Shown: one piece after another, positions 6,754 through 13,431 of the stretch
How the letters are laid out: the number at the start of each line of letters is the position of its first letter
Position numbering within the stretch: the first letter of the stretch is position 1
Assembly: GCA_902470835.1 (NCBI GenBank)
Contig: CABRHR010000041.1
Coordinates: 1 to 16,818, forward strand
Length of the DNA stretch: 16,818 nucleotides
Reading direction: 5' to 3'
Origin: an uncultured Collinsella sp.
GTDB taxonomy: Bacteria > Actinomycetota > Coriobacteriia > Coriobacteriales > Coriobacteriaceae
Program-made: the position numbers and the translations under genes
Notes under the pieces: model-generated
What the model was told of the DNA's origin: nothing
What the model saw: only the letters and a program-made list of their open reading frames with translations
Databases searched by the model: none

Positions 6754-7695
6754 ATGTCAGAATTCATTAGGCCTCAGGTTCAGGTCGAAGAGATCAACGA
6801 GACGTCTGCTCGTGTCTCCGTCGAGCCGCTCGAGCGTGGTTACGGCGATACGCTGGGTAACTCCCTTCGTCGCGTTCTTCTGTCCTCGCTCGAGGGTGCC
6901 GCCGTCGAGGCTATTCAGATCGATGGTGCGCAGCACGAGTTCATGACCATCCCTAACATGGTCGAGGATGTCACCGACATCGTCCTGAATGTCAAGGGTC
7001 TTGTCTTCAGGGCTCTCGGCACGACCGACGAGGCGACCGCCACCATCTCGGTTGACGGCCCCTGCGAGGTCACCGGTGCGGACTTCTTTATTCCGTCCGA
7101 GTTTGAGCTGGTTAACCCCGAGCAGCACATCGCTACGCTCACCGAGGGTGGCCATCTCACCATGAGCATGCGCATCGGCTATGGCCGTGGCTATGTTTCT
7201 GGCGAGGCCAACAAGCGCGACAACGATCCCATCGGTGTGATCCACGTCGACTCGCTGTACTCGCCGGTTTCCCGTTGCGCCAAGCTCGTTGAGGCTTGCC
7301 GTGTCGGTCAGCACACCGACTACGACCGCCTTGTCCTCGAGATCGAGACCAACGGCTCCATCGCCCCGCGCGACGCCGTGGTCCAGGCTGCCAATATCAT
7401 CAACCAGCATATGGCCGCCTTTATGAACCTTGCCGAGACCCCCGAGGTCGAGGAGGAGGCTTCGATCTTCGCTCCCGAGGTCACCAACGACAACGCCGAG
7501 CTGGACAAGCAGATTGAGGATCTGGACCTTTCCGTCCGTTCCTACAACTGCCTTAAGCGCGCCAGCATTCACTCGGTCCGTCAGCTCGTTGAGTTCTCGG
7601 AGAACGATCTGCTCAACATCCGTAACTTCGGTGTTAAGTCGATCGAGGAAGTGAAGGACAAGCTTGAGTCCATGGGCCTGAGCCTGAAGGCTTAA
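6754..7695 (+). CDS. rpoA: RNA polymerase subunit alpha
   Basis: Alpha dimerises to start RNA polymerase assembly, and its C-terminal domain contacts UP elements and activators. It is 313 residues long. The N-terminal domain (about 1-228) has the dimerisation segment ERGYGDTLGNSLRRVLLSSL (27-46). An acidic linker (EVEEEASIF and onward) follows. The C-terminal domain (about 250-313) has VRSYNCLKRASIHSV and NFGVKSIEEVKDKL; Arg262 and Lys295/Ser296 match the DNA-contacting residues of the E. coli protein. The ATG has GGAGG (6743-6747) 6 nt upstream. Confidence 0.99.
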   Translation: MSEFIRPQVQVEEINETSARVSVEPLERGYGDTLGNSLRRVLLSSLEGAAVEAIQIDGAQHEFMTIPNMVEDVTDIVLNVKGLVFRALGTTDEATATISVDGPCEVTGADFFIPSEFELVNPEQHIATLTEGGHLTMSMRIGYGRGYVSGEANKRDNDPIGVIHVDSLYSPVSRCAKLVEACRVGQHTDYDRLVLEIETNGSIAPRDAVVQAANIINQHMAAFMNLAETPEVEEEASIFAPEVTNDNAELDKQIEDLDLSVRSYNCLKRASIHSVRQLVEFSENDLLNIRNFGVKSIEEVKDKLESMGLSLKA

Positions 7696-7725
7696 TGCTT
7701 CGCATATTTGAGGAGAAACTAGACC

Positions 7726-8193
7726 ATGCGTCACAACGTTAAGAAGGGCCTGAAGCTCGGCACCGATGCGAGCCACACCAAGGCCATGAAGAAGAGCCTT
7801 GCTAAGGCCCTCTTCGAGAACGACCGCATCAAGACCACCGAGACCCGCGCTAAGGCGCTGCGTTCGGTCGTCGACCCGATCATCACTTGGGCCAAGAAGG
7901 GCGACCTGCACTCTCGTCGTCTGGCTATCGCCAAGCTCGGCGATAAGCAGCTCGTTGCCGAGATCTTCGACAAGGCTGCCCAGGGAATGTGGCAGGACCG
8001 CAACGGCGGCTACACCCGCATCATGAAGCTCGGCAACCGTAAGGGCGACAACGCTCCCATCGTTATCATGGAGCTCGTCACCGAGCCTTGCACGCCTAAG
8101 GCCAAGAAGGCTGCTCCGGCCCCCAAGAAGGCCGCTGCTCCCAAGAAGGTCGAGGCTGTCGAGGAGGCTTCTGCTGAGGAGACCGCTGAGTAG
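7726..8193 (+). CDS. rplQ: 50S ribosomal protein bL17 with Lys/Ala-rich tail
   Basis: L17 lies near the peptide exit of the large subunit. It is 155 residues long. The core (1-121) carries MRHNVKKGLKLGTDASHTKA, RIKTTETRAKALRSVVDPII and GGYTRIMKLGNRKGDNAPI. After MELV, a tail of about 34 residues is low complexity: first Ala/Lys/Pro (APAPKKAAAPKK), then Glu-rich (EEASAEETAE). Such tails are common on actinobacterial L17 and are not in the core fold. It ends the alpha operon; its TAG stop overlaps a -35-like element, and a terminator follows. Confidence 0.97.
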   Translation: MRHNVKKGLKLGTDASHTKAMKKSLAKALFENDRIKTTETRAKALRSVVDPIITWAKKGDLHSRRLAIAKLGDKQLVAEIFDKAAQGMWQDRNGGYTRIMKLGNRKGDNAPIVIMELVTEPCTPKAKKAAPAPKKAAAPKKVEAVEEASAEETAE

Positions 8194-8218
8194 ACATTCC
8201 GTCTGCATAGGCTATATT
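8191..8218 (+). promoter_or_regulatory. Sigma70-like promoter, probably for truA
   Basis: TAGACA (8191-8196, 5/6 match to TTGACA), a 16-bp spacer and TATATT (8213-8218, 5/6 match to TATAAT). It is the best promoter match noticed in the window. The -35 starts on the rplQ stop codon. The expected start point, near 8225, falls inside the left arm of the following terminator, so RNA from this promoter could not form the full terminator hairpin. Confidence 0.55.
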
Positions 8219-8219
8219 C

Positions 8220-8250
8220 GAGGGGTACGTTCGCGTACCCCTCTTTTTTT
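8220..8250 (+). terminator. Intrinsic terminator of the spc-alpha ribosomal operon
   Basis: GAGGGGTACG (8220-8229), TTCG tetraloop, CGTACCCCTC (8234-8243): a perfect 10-bp stem followed at once by seven T (8244-8250). Textbook rho-independent form, 27 nt after the rplQ stop. Confidence 0.95.
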
Positions 8251-8275
8251 GTCGCGATACCGTTACTTGTTTGTT

Positions 8276-8280
8276 GGGAG
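8276..8280 (+). promoter_or_regulatory. Shine-Dalgarno that sets the truA start
   Basis: GGGAG (8276-8280) lies 5 nt before ATG 8286. It falls inside the longer reading that would begin at TTG 8271, so the ATG is preferred. Confidence 0.75.
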
Positions 8281-8285
8281 CGCCC

Positions 8286-9110
8286 ATGACTGCGCCGTCT
8301 GATTTCAATTCGATTTCCGAGCTTGACGCCACGCTCGTTTTCCGCGTGGCCTATGATGGCTCGTCGTATAGCGGATTTGCCGAGCAGCCGGGACAGACGA
8401 CGGTTGCGGGTGAGCTACGTCGAGCCATCGAGACGCTGCTTCGCCGCCCGATCGATTTGACGTGCGCGGGACGTACCGATGCCGGCGTACATGCCGTGGC
8501 TCAGTACATCAGCGTGCCTGTAACGGACGCTGAGCTCGCGTGTACGCGCCGTAGGTGGCTGCGGGCTATGGATGCCCTGCTGCCCAAAGATATCGCCATC
8601 AACGAGGTCTACAAGGCTCGTAAGGGCTTTTCTGCGCGCTTTGACGCGCGCTCTCGCACTTACACCTATCGCATTGCCGATCGCGACGCGCGTCCCGTGC
8701 TCTCACGGGGTGCCGTGTGGTGGCATCGCTATCCCTTGGATGTTGAGGCTATGTCTGCTGCCTGCCCCGCGCTGCTGGGCGAGCAGGACTTTAAAAGCTT
8801 TTGCAAGGTTGCCTCGGCCGTTGGCAAGCCCACGCATCGCTGCGTGATGCGTGCCGAGTTTGGCCATGAGGACGCGTTTGGCGAGGACATCCTGACGTTT
8901 ACCATCGAGGGCAATGCGTTTCTGCATTCAATGGTCCGCACGATCGTGGGCACGCTTGTCGAGATTGGCATGCATCGCCGTGAACCCGAGTGGATGCGCG
9001 AGGTCATCGATGCTTGCGACCGTACCGCTGCGGGCCCCACGGCTCCTGCCTGTGGCCTTACGTTTATGGGCGTGGATTACGATCCCGCCGAGCTTGTCGT
9101 GCTCGACTAG
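8286..9110 (+). CDS. truA: tRNA pseudouridine(38-40) synthase TruA
   Basis: Converts U38, U39 and U40 of the tRNA anticodon arm to pseudouridine. It is 274 residues long, with start ATG 8286 chosen from the Shine-Dalgarno position. Family signatures are FRVAYDGSSYSGFAEQPGQT (19-38) and the catalytic motif CAGRTDAGVHA, with the nucleophilic Asp65. The second half carries ARSRTYTYRI, DFKSFCK and FLHSMVRTIVGTLVEIG. The N-terminus is about 15 residues longer than in E. coli. It lies downstream of rplQ, a common Gram-positive arrangement, but here a terminator and probable promoter separate them. A 161-bp gap follows in which I see no clear terminator. Confidence 0.97.
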   Translation: MTAPSDFNSISELDATLVFRVAYDGSSYSGFAEQPGQTTVAGELRRAIETLLRRPIDLTCAGRTDAGVHAVAQYISVPVTDAELACTRRRWLRAMDALLPKDIAINEVYKARKGFSARFDARSRTYTYRIADRDARPVLSRGAVWWHRYPLDVEAMSAACPALLGEQDFKSFCKVASAVGKPTHRCVMRAEFGHEDAFGEDILTFTIEGNAFLHSMVRTIVGTLVEIGMHRREPEWMREVIDACDRTAAGPTAPACGLTFMGVDYDPAELVVLD

Positions 9111-9271
9111 GGGAGGGCTCGGCGCGTCGTGCGTCGACACCTGTCATCTGTGGGCTGCGCGTGTGCAACATCTGTTCTTGGCGTGCAATACAACCGGTGT
9201 CTCATTGCTTTTATTGCCGGGGTGTACCATGAACCACGGTTTGATTCATTGCTGTTGAGAGGACGGATAAC

Positions 9272-10312
9272 TTGGTTCGACGTGGCTCGCTTCCGCGACT
9301 TTCGGTGATCCTTGTGGTAGAAGGTTCGCCCAGCTATGCGATGCGTGCGCTCGAGAGTATCCAGAACCAAGACCTCTACGATTTGCAGATTGTCGTTGTC
9401 TGCCGCGATGCTGCGCCCGGTGTGCGCCATTCGCTTCAAGTTGCTGCCGACAGGGACATCCATATTGATTTGATTGACGTCGAGGACGCGAAGCGCGGCG
9501 CTTGTCTTCGTGCCGGTTTTGATGCCTCGCGCGGCTCTCACATCATCGCCATGAACGCCGATGAGTGGTTTGCTCCGCAGGCCCTTTCCAAGATGGTCGA
9601 TATCGCGTGCGATACTGCGGCAGACATTGTGCTCCCCTCGGTGTCGCTCGATCGATACGATGCGCATCGCGAGCGTCATTCGCGCGTCTTGGATGCTGCC
9701 TCTATTGCCATAGAAGACGAGTCTTCTATGGTGACTGGGCTGCCCCAGTTGATTTTGGGCGGCCTAGTCGCTCAGACCTCTGGCGCGATGTATGGCCGTC
9801 CGCTGTTTGAGGCATGCCTGTCGCGCGGCAAGGCGTACCGTACGGTTGAGTTTATGGCTTATGCGCTCTCGCAGGCACGATTCGTGTCCGGCTGCGGCGA
9901 CGCTTGTTTCCACGCGGTGGCACCTAAGCTTACAGATGCCTTTGATCCCACCATGTATGCCAGGATATCCGATGACACTCGAGCGCTCGACGAGCTTGCG
10001 GACTCACTCTCGGAAGCAGATAGCGATGGTCGGCTCAAGCTGGCAAGCCAAAAGTTCTACTTTGCCGGACTGGTCGCCTGCATCGAGAATTTGTGTCTGA
10101 GCCCGCATGGAGTGTCGTCAATCGAGCGTTCCGCCCGCATGCGTGATATGCTCGAGGCGTCTCGAACCCGTCAGATGGTCGCCGCGCTCAAGGATAACCA
10201 TCGGGGACTCGGTCTGTTGTTTGGGCCGATCGCCAGCGCCAAGCCCGCGCGCTGCGTGATGTGTACGCATCTGGCAGCTTTTCTTAACCGGACGGGCGCA
10301 AAAACCGCCTAA
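9272..10312 (+). CDS. GT2-type (GT-A fold) glycosyltransferase-like protein
   Basis: A 346-residue cytosolic protein with no signal peptide or clear membrane segment. The N-terminal 120 residues fit a family 2 glycosyltransferase: first strand LSVILVVEG (10-18), AMRALESIQNQDLYDLQIVVV (23-43), and RGACLRAGFDASRGSHIIAM (75-94). The last corresponds to the usual 'aRNaGi..a.GeyI.fld' segment. The metal-binding DxD position, usually DADDW, reads N95-A96-D97-E98-W99, so metal use may be altered. The C-terminal half (about 170-346) is not recognised. The start is TTG 9272, 8 nt after GAGAGGA (9257-9263). It stands alone between truA and argR with no polysaccharide genes nearby. Donor and acceptor are unknown. 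Confidence 0.8.
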   Translation: MVRRGSLPRLSVILVVEGSPSYAMRALESIQNQDLYDLQIVVVCRDAAPGVRHSLQVAADRDIHIDLIDVEDAKRGACLRAGFDASRGSHIIAMNADEWFAPQALSKMVDIACDTAADIVLPSVSLDRYDAHRERHSRVLDAASIAIEDESSMVTGLPQLILGGLVAQTSGAMYGRPLFEACLSRGKAYRTVEFMAYALSQARFVSGCGDACFHAVAPKLTDAFDPTMYARISDDTRALDELADSLSEADSDGRLKLASQKFYFAGLVACIENLCLSPHGVSSIERSARMRDMLEASRTRQMVAALKDNHRGLGLLFGPIASAKPARCVMCTHLAAFLNRTGAKTA

Positions 10313-10318
10313 ACGGCT

Positions 10319-10356
10319 CATTTCGAAACAAATTTGCATAGAATTGTTTCGAAATG
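10319..10356. repeat. 38-bp inverted repeat with nested TTTCGAAA palindromes
   Basis: CATTTCGAAACAA (10319-10331) and TTGTTTCGAAATG (10344-10356) are perfect 13-bp inverted arms around a 12-bp AT-rich spacer. Each arm contains the palindrome TTTCGAAA, with centres 26 bp apart. It starts 6 bp after the glycosyltransferase stop. There is no following T-run, so an operator pair seems likelier than a terminator. It is a candidate binding site for an unidentified dimeric repressor acting on argR. Confidence 0.7.
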
Positions 10357-10396
10357 CGTTCTTATACACAAAAGCCTTCAAATAGCGTTAAACTAT

Positions 10397-10411
10397 TCAA
10401 TCACTGATTGA
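10397..10411. promoter_or_regulatory. 15-bp palindrome 33 bp upstream of argR
   Basis: TCAATCA-C-TGATTGA is a perfect palindrome with a one-base centre. It lies in the AT-rich 5' region of argR, where an autoregulatory ARG box would be expected. It does not closely match the TGAAT-type ARG box. It may be an operator for ArgR or another regulator. Confidence 0.4.
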
Positions 10412-10429
10412 TTGTCTCCGCCATCTTTT

Positions 10430-10438
10430 GGAGAGAGG
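10430..10438 (+). promoter_or_regulatory. Shine-Dalgarno that sets the argR start
   Basis: GGAGAGAGG (10430-10438) lies 6 nt before ATG 10445 and inside the longer reading that opens at 10412. It therefore selects ATG 10445, which gives the usual ArgR N-terminus. Confidence 0.85.
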
Positions 10439-10444
10439 GTTTGT

Positions 10445-10882
10445 ATGGCTAAAAAACGCAATGGGCGCCAGGATGCCATTAGAGATATTGTGCGCAATAA
10501 GGACGTCCGCACGCAGCGCGTGCTGGTCGATGAGCTCCGCGCTATGGGCTTTGATTGCACGCAGGCGACTGTCTCTCGCGATATTGCCGATATGGGGCTG
10601 CGTAAGCTCCCTGAGGGCATCTATGTTCTGGCAGAGGACCTGCACCTGCAGCGTATGGTTTCCGAGCTCGTAACGGGCGTTCTGCGCACCGATAATCTGG
10701 TTATGATCAAGGCTCAGCCTGGTACGGCTTCCGGCATCGCCGCCGCCGTTGATGCGGCAGAGCTTCCCGATGTGCTTGGCTCGCTTGCCGGCAACGATAC
10801 GATTTTGGTTATTGCCCAGACGGCCGAGGACGGCGAGCGTCTTGAGGCACTGATCAATAAGTTGAGCAATTCTCGCAAGTAG
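10445..10882 (+). CDS. argR: Arginine repressor ArgR/AhrC
   Basis: Arginine-dependent transcription regulator, normally a hexamer that represses arginine biosynthesis genes. It is 145 residues long. The N-terminal winged helix (about 1-70) has RQDAIRDIVRNKDVRTQRVL and the recognition helix TQATVSRDIADMGL (39-52). The C-terminal arginine-binding and oligomerisation domain has IKAQPGTASGIAAAVDAAEL and LGSLAGNDTILVI, matching the usual GTA..A..iD and G.iaGdDTi.v patterns. No arg biosynthesis gene lies in this window; it is monocistronic between a glycosyltransferase and its own terminator. Upstream palindromes suggest regulated expression. Confidence 0.96.
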   Translation: MAKKRNGRQDAIRDIVRNKDVRTQRVLVDELRAMGFDCTQATVSRDIADMGLRKLPEGIYVLAEDLHLQRMVSELVTGVLRTDNLVMIKAQPGTASGIAAAVDAAELPDVLGSLAGNDTILVIAQTAEDGERLEALINKLSNSRK

Positions 10883-10931
10883 GCGTGCGGGTCGTGCGCT
10901 CGGCACTGTGCGCGCTGACATGGTGGCTTGT

Positions 10932-10964
10932 AAAGGGTATCGACGTTGGTCGGTACCCTTTTTT
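10932..10964 (+). terminator. Intrinsic terminator of argR
   Basis: AAAGGGTATCGAC (10932-10944), loop GTTG, GTCGGTACCCTTT (10949-10961): a 13-bp stem with one G-U pair and a run of six T (10959-10964). It lies 49 nt after the argR stop. Confidence 0.92.
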
Positions 10965-11005
10965 GTCTGCCGGTATAAAGACCGCCCATCAGGTCGCTTT
11001 AAACT

Positions 11006-11047
11006 AAAAAGGCCCCCGAGCAGTTTAATAAGCTGCTCGGGGGCCTT
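11006..11047 (-). terminator. Intrinsic terminator of the PBP gene
   Basis: GGCCCCCGAGCAG (11011-11023), 9-nt loop, CTGCTCGGGGGCC (11033-11045): a perfect 13-bp GC-rich stem. On the minus strand it is followed by TTTTT (complement of 11006-11010). It lies 24 nt past the PBP stop. The plus-strand side has only TT, so it is oriented to the minus-strand gene. Confidence 0.93.
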
Positions 11048-11070
11048 GTTGCTTATGGCTGGATGAATTT

Positions 11071-13269
11071 CTAGCCGACCGTATCGTCAGGCGTGGGCGA
11101 GGGGTCGGGAGTGGGCGTAGGCGTAGGCGTAGGCGTGCCGCCATCGCCGCCGGTCGAACCACCAGTGGAGCCGCCCGTCGAGCCACCGGTCGTACCGGTG
11201 CCGCCGGTGGTGTCGCCGCCCGTGGTCTCGGTGGTCGTGGTCGTCGTTGTCGTCGTCGTTGTGGTTTCCTCTTCGTCCTCGTTCTCGTCCTTGTCGTCAT
11301 TCTCCGTCTTCTTGGTGTTGTTGGTGCCGTAGAACTTCCAGACGCTGTTGTTCTTGTAGGTGGGCGCCGTTCCGGTCGCAAACTCCTCGCGCTCGGTACC
11401 GGTCAGAACGGTGTTCATAAACCGCTTAAAGACAGGCAGGTTGGTGCTGTCGCCCAGCAGGTCTGTGCCGTATTTTTGGATGGGAATCTCGCCCGCGGAA
11501 TAGCCGGTCCACAGGGCGCACGCCAGCTGCGGGGTATAGCCGCAGAACCACAGGTTGGTGGTGTTGTCGGTGGTGCCCGTCTTGCCGGCATAGGGCTGGT
11601 TGACGCTCAGGGCGCCGGCAGCACCCGTACCGCCGCCCTTCATGACGCCGGACAGAACATCGGTGACCGCGGCGGCCTCGCCCTCGGTAAGTACCTGTGA
11701 GGGATTGTCGGTGTGCTGGTACAGCACCGAACCGGTACGAGAGTCAATCTCGGTGATGGCGATCGGCTGGCGATAGTAGCCGCCGTTGGCAAACGTCGCG
11801 TAGGCGGCGGCCATCTCGAGCGGCGAGATCGAGCCGGTGCCGAGGGTCATGACGGGAACGTCCTCGATGTTGTCCTTGGCGGGATCGATGCCGAGTTTTT
11901 TGACGAGAGAGATGATCTTGCTGTTGCCAACGGCCTCGGCCACCTGGATGTAGCCGGTGTTGGAGGAGTATGCCGTCGCCTGCTTGAGCGTGATATTGCC
12001 ATAGCTCTGGTTGGCGTAGTTTTGGACCTCGGTCGTGGTGCCCTTGGCCTTGAGCGGCGAGTTGCAATTAAGGGTGACGTTGGGGTTCATGCCGTTTTGG
12101 ATAGCGGTTGCAAGCGTAAAGGCCTTAAAGGTCGAACCGACGGGGCGCTTGGCCGTGGCGTGGTTCACGTGGTTCTCGTCGGCGTTGTAGTCGTAGCCGC
12201 CCACCATGCACTTGATGTAGCCGGTCTTGGGGTCGACGACGACCATGCCCATGTCCAGGCCGTCGAGTGAGAGCGTGTCGAGCTGCTCGCGGACGGCATT
12301 CTCTGCCACCTGCTGCATCGTGGGGTCGATGGTGGTCTTGACGGTCAGGCCGCCCTTAAAGAGCACGTCGGTCGAGAACTCCTGCTCCAGCAGCTGCTTA
12401 ACATAGGCGACAAAGTAGGGCTGCGAGTATACGTCGACGCCGCTGCCCGAAATCTCGGTCACGTTGAGGGTGATGGGCTCGCCCTGTGCGGCATCGTGCT
12501 CCTCCTGGGTGATGTGGCCCAGGCGCAGCATGTTGTCGAGAACCTTGTTGCGGCGAGACAGTGCCAGGTCGGGGTTGACCGTGGGGTCGTACTGCGAAGG
12601 CGAGTTGGGAAGGCCGATGAGCAGCGCGGCCTCGCTCAGGGTGAGGTCGGCGGCGCTCTTGGACAGGTAGGTCTCGGCTGCGGCCTCGATGCCGTAGGCG
12701 CCGTGACCGTAATAGATGGTGTTGAGGTACATCATGAGGATCTCGTCTTTGGAGTACATGTCCTCCATCTTGATGGCGATGTAGGCCTCGCGCACCTTAC
12801 GCTCGATGGTCGAGTCGAACTGCTCCTCCTGCAGAATGGTGTTGCGCACCAGCTGCTGGGTGATAGTCGAGGCGCCTTCGTGCCCGCCGCCGAGGGTTGC
12901 CACCGCAGCACGCGCGATACCCCACAGGTCGATACCGCCGTGCTCGTAGAAGCGCTCGTCCTCGACGTCAACGGTGCCCTGCAGCACGTAGGGGGAGACC
13001 TCGTCCTTGGTGATGGACTTGCGGTTTTGCGTGTAGAAGCTCGCGATCTTGTTGCCGTTGCAGTCGACGATCTCGGTGGGCTCGCTCACCAGATACGCGT
13101 TGGCGTCGGTGTAGTCGGGCAGATCGGACAGCCAGCGGTTGACGTTGCCGACCATGCCGATGCCAAATGCCACGCCCGCGATAAGCAAAAAGCCCAAAAA
13201 CGAGAGCAGGATTATGGGCAGGGCATGCGTCTTTGAACGGCTGTGTCCCTGTCGTTGGCGAGGACCCAT
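11071..13269 (-). CDS. Class A penicillin-binding protein (glycosyltransferase/transpeptidase)
   Basis: Bifunctional peptidoglycan synthase of the PBP1A type, 732 residues. A short basic cytosolic N-terminus precedes one membrane helix (about 17-40). The GT51 domain shows VEDERFYEHGG (catalytic Glu103) and GASTITQQLVRN (132-143). The transpeptidase domain has S379-TFK, S435-SN and K563-TGT, so all active-site motifs are intact. The last 80 residues are low complexity: an acidic patch, twelve consecutive Thr, TGG/STGG repeats and (TP)n. This is probably an extended wall-embedded tail; no PASTA domain is present. The start is ATG 13269, with GGAGG (13277-13281) 7 nt away; a reading 41 residues longer lacks such support. 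It diverges from the U32 gene. Confidence 0.96.
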   Translation of the reverse strand: MGPRQRQGHSRSKTHALPIILLSFLGFLLIAGVAFGIGMVGNVNRWLSDLPDYTDANAYLVSEPTEIVDCNGNKIASFYTQNRKSITKDEVSPYVLQGTVDVEDERFYEHGGIDLWGIARAAVATLGGGHEGASTITQQLVRNTILQEEQFDSTIERKVREAYIAIKMEDMYSKDEILMMYLNTIYYGHGAYGIEAAAETYLSKSAADLTLSEAALLIGLPNSPSQYDPTVNPDLALSRRNKVLDNMLRLGHITQEEHDAAQGEPITLNVTEISGSGVDVYSQPYFVAYVKQLLEQEFSTDVLFKGGLTVKTTIDPTMQQVAENAVREQLDTLSLDGLDMGMVVVDPKTGYIKCMVGGYDYNADENHVNHATAKRPVGSTFKAFTLATAIQNGMNPNVTLNCNSPLKAKGTTTEVQNYANQSYGNITLKQATAYSSNTGYIQVAEAVGNSKIISLVKKLGIDPAKDNIEDVPVMTLGTGSISPLEMAAAYATFANGGYYRQPIAITEIDSRTGSVLYQHTDNPSQVLTEGEAAAVTDVLSGVMKGGGTGAAGALSVNQPYAGKTGTTDNTTNLWFCGYTPQLACALWTGYSAGEIPIQKYGTDLLGDSTNLPVFKRFMNTVLTGTEREEFATGTAPTYKNNSVWKFYGTNNTKKTENDDKDENEDEEETTTTTTTTTTTTETTGGDTTGGTGTTGGSTGGSTGGSTGGDGGTPTPTPTPTPDPSPTPDDTVG
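11108..11282. repeat. Low-complexity repeat DNA encoding the PBP tail
   Basis: Short tandem units within the 3' end of the PBP gene: near-perfect GTAGGC hexamers around 11117-11134 (Thr-Pro codons), degenerate 9-12-bp units at 11150-11215 (Ser/Thr-Gly-Gly) and an ACG/ACC/ACA run at about 11230-11265 (twelve Thr). Such tracts are prone to slippage, so tail length may vary between strains. Confidence 0.8.
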
Positions 13270-13431
13270 ATATTGACCTCCAGGTATGTCGTGCCGGACG
13301 GTGGATGTGCCGTCGGGGCAGGATGGACATAAGTTATTACACGATAAACCAAACGGGGCGCGCGAGGCCTCGTGTATGCTGGAAGACGGCATTTTTCAGA
13401 GTGAATGCATACCTTGGTAAGGAGTTTGTCG
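13270..13431. other. Divergent intergenic region between PBP and U32 genes
   Basis: This 162-bp region must hold start signals for both directions. It contains the PBP Shine-Dalgarno GGAGG (minus, 13277-13281), an AT-rich core around 13328-13352, a TATGCT hexamer (13375-13380) toward the U32 gene, and TAAGGAG (13418-13424) for U32. I see no convincing -35/-10 pair on either strand. Confidence 0.5.

Noticed and set aside
6757..8208. 483-codon minus-strand frame opposite rpoA and rplQ
   Set aside because: Leu/Gly/Val/Asp-rich composition typical of antisense frames in high-GC genes; rpoA and rplQ are certain.
10319..10356. Inverted repeat as an intrinsic terminator of the glycosyltransferase gene
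   Set aside because: The stem is AT-rich with a 12-nt loop and no T-run follows (CGTTCTTATAC), so termination is not well supported, though not excluded.
11100..11282. Tandem short repeats as a possible CRISPR array
   Set aside because: Units are 6-12 bp without spacers and in frame with the PBP tail, so they encode low-complexity protein.
12496..13236. 246-codon plus-strand frame inside the PBP gene
   Set aside because: Val/Gly/Asp/Leu-rich shadow frame; the minus-strand PBP has all catalytic motifs here.
13270..13392. PBP start 41 codons upstream (ATG at 13392, minus)
   Set aside because: The added residues are not membrane- or signal-like, and GGAGG at 13277-13281 points to ATG 13269.
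13405..13431. U32 gene start at ATG 13405
   Set aside because: The TAAGGAG at 13418-13424 lies inside that extension and is ideally spaced for ATG 13432.
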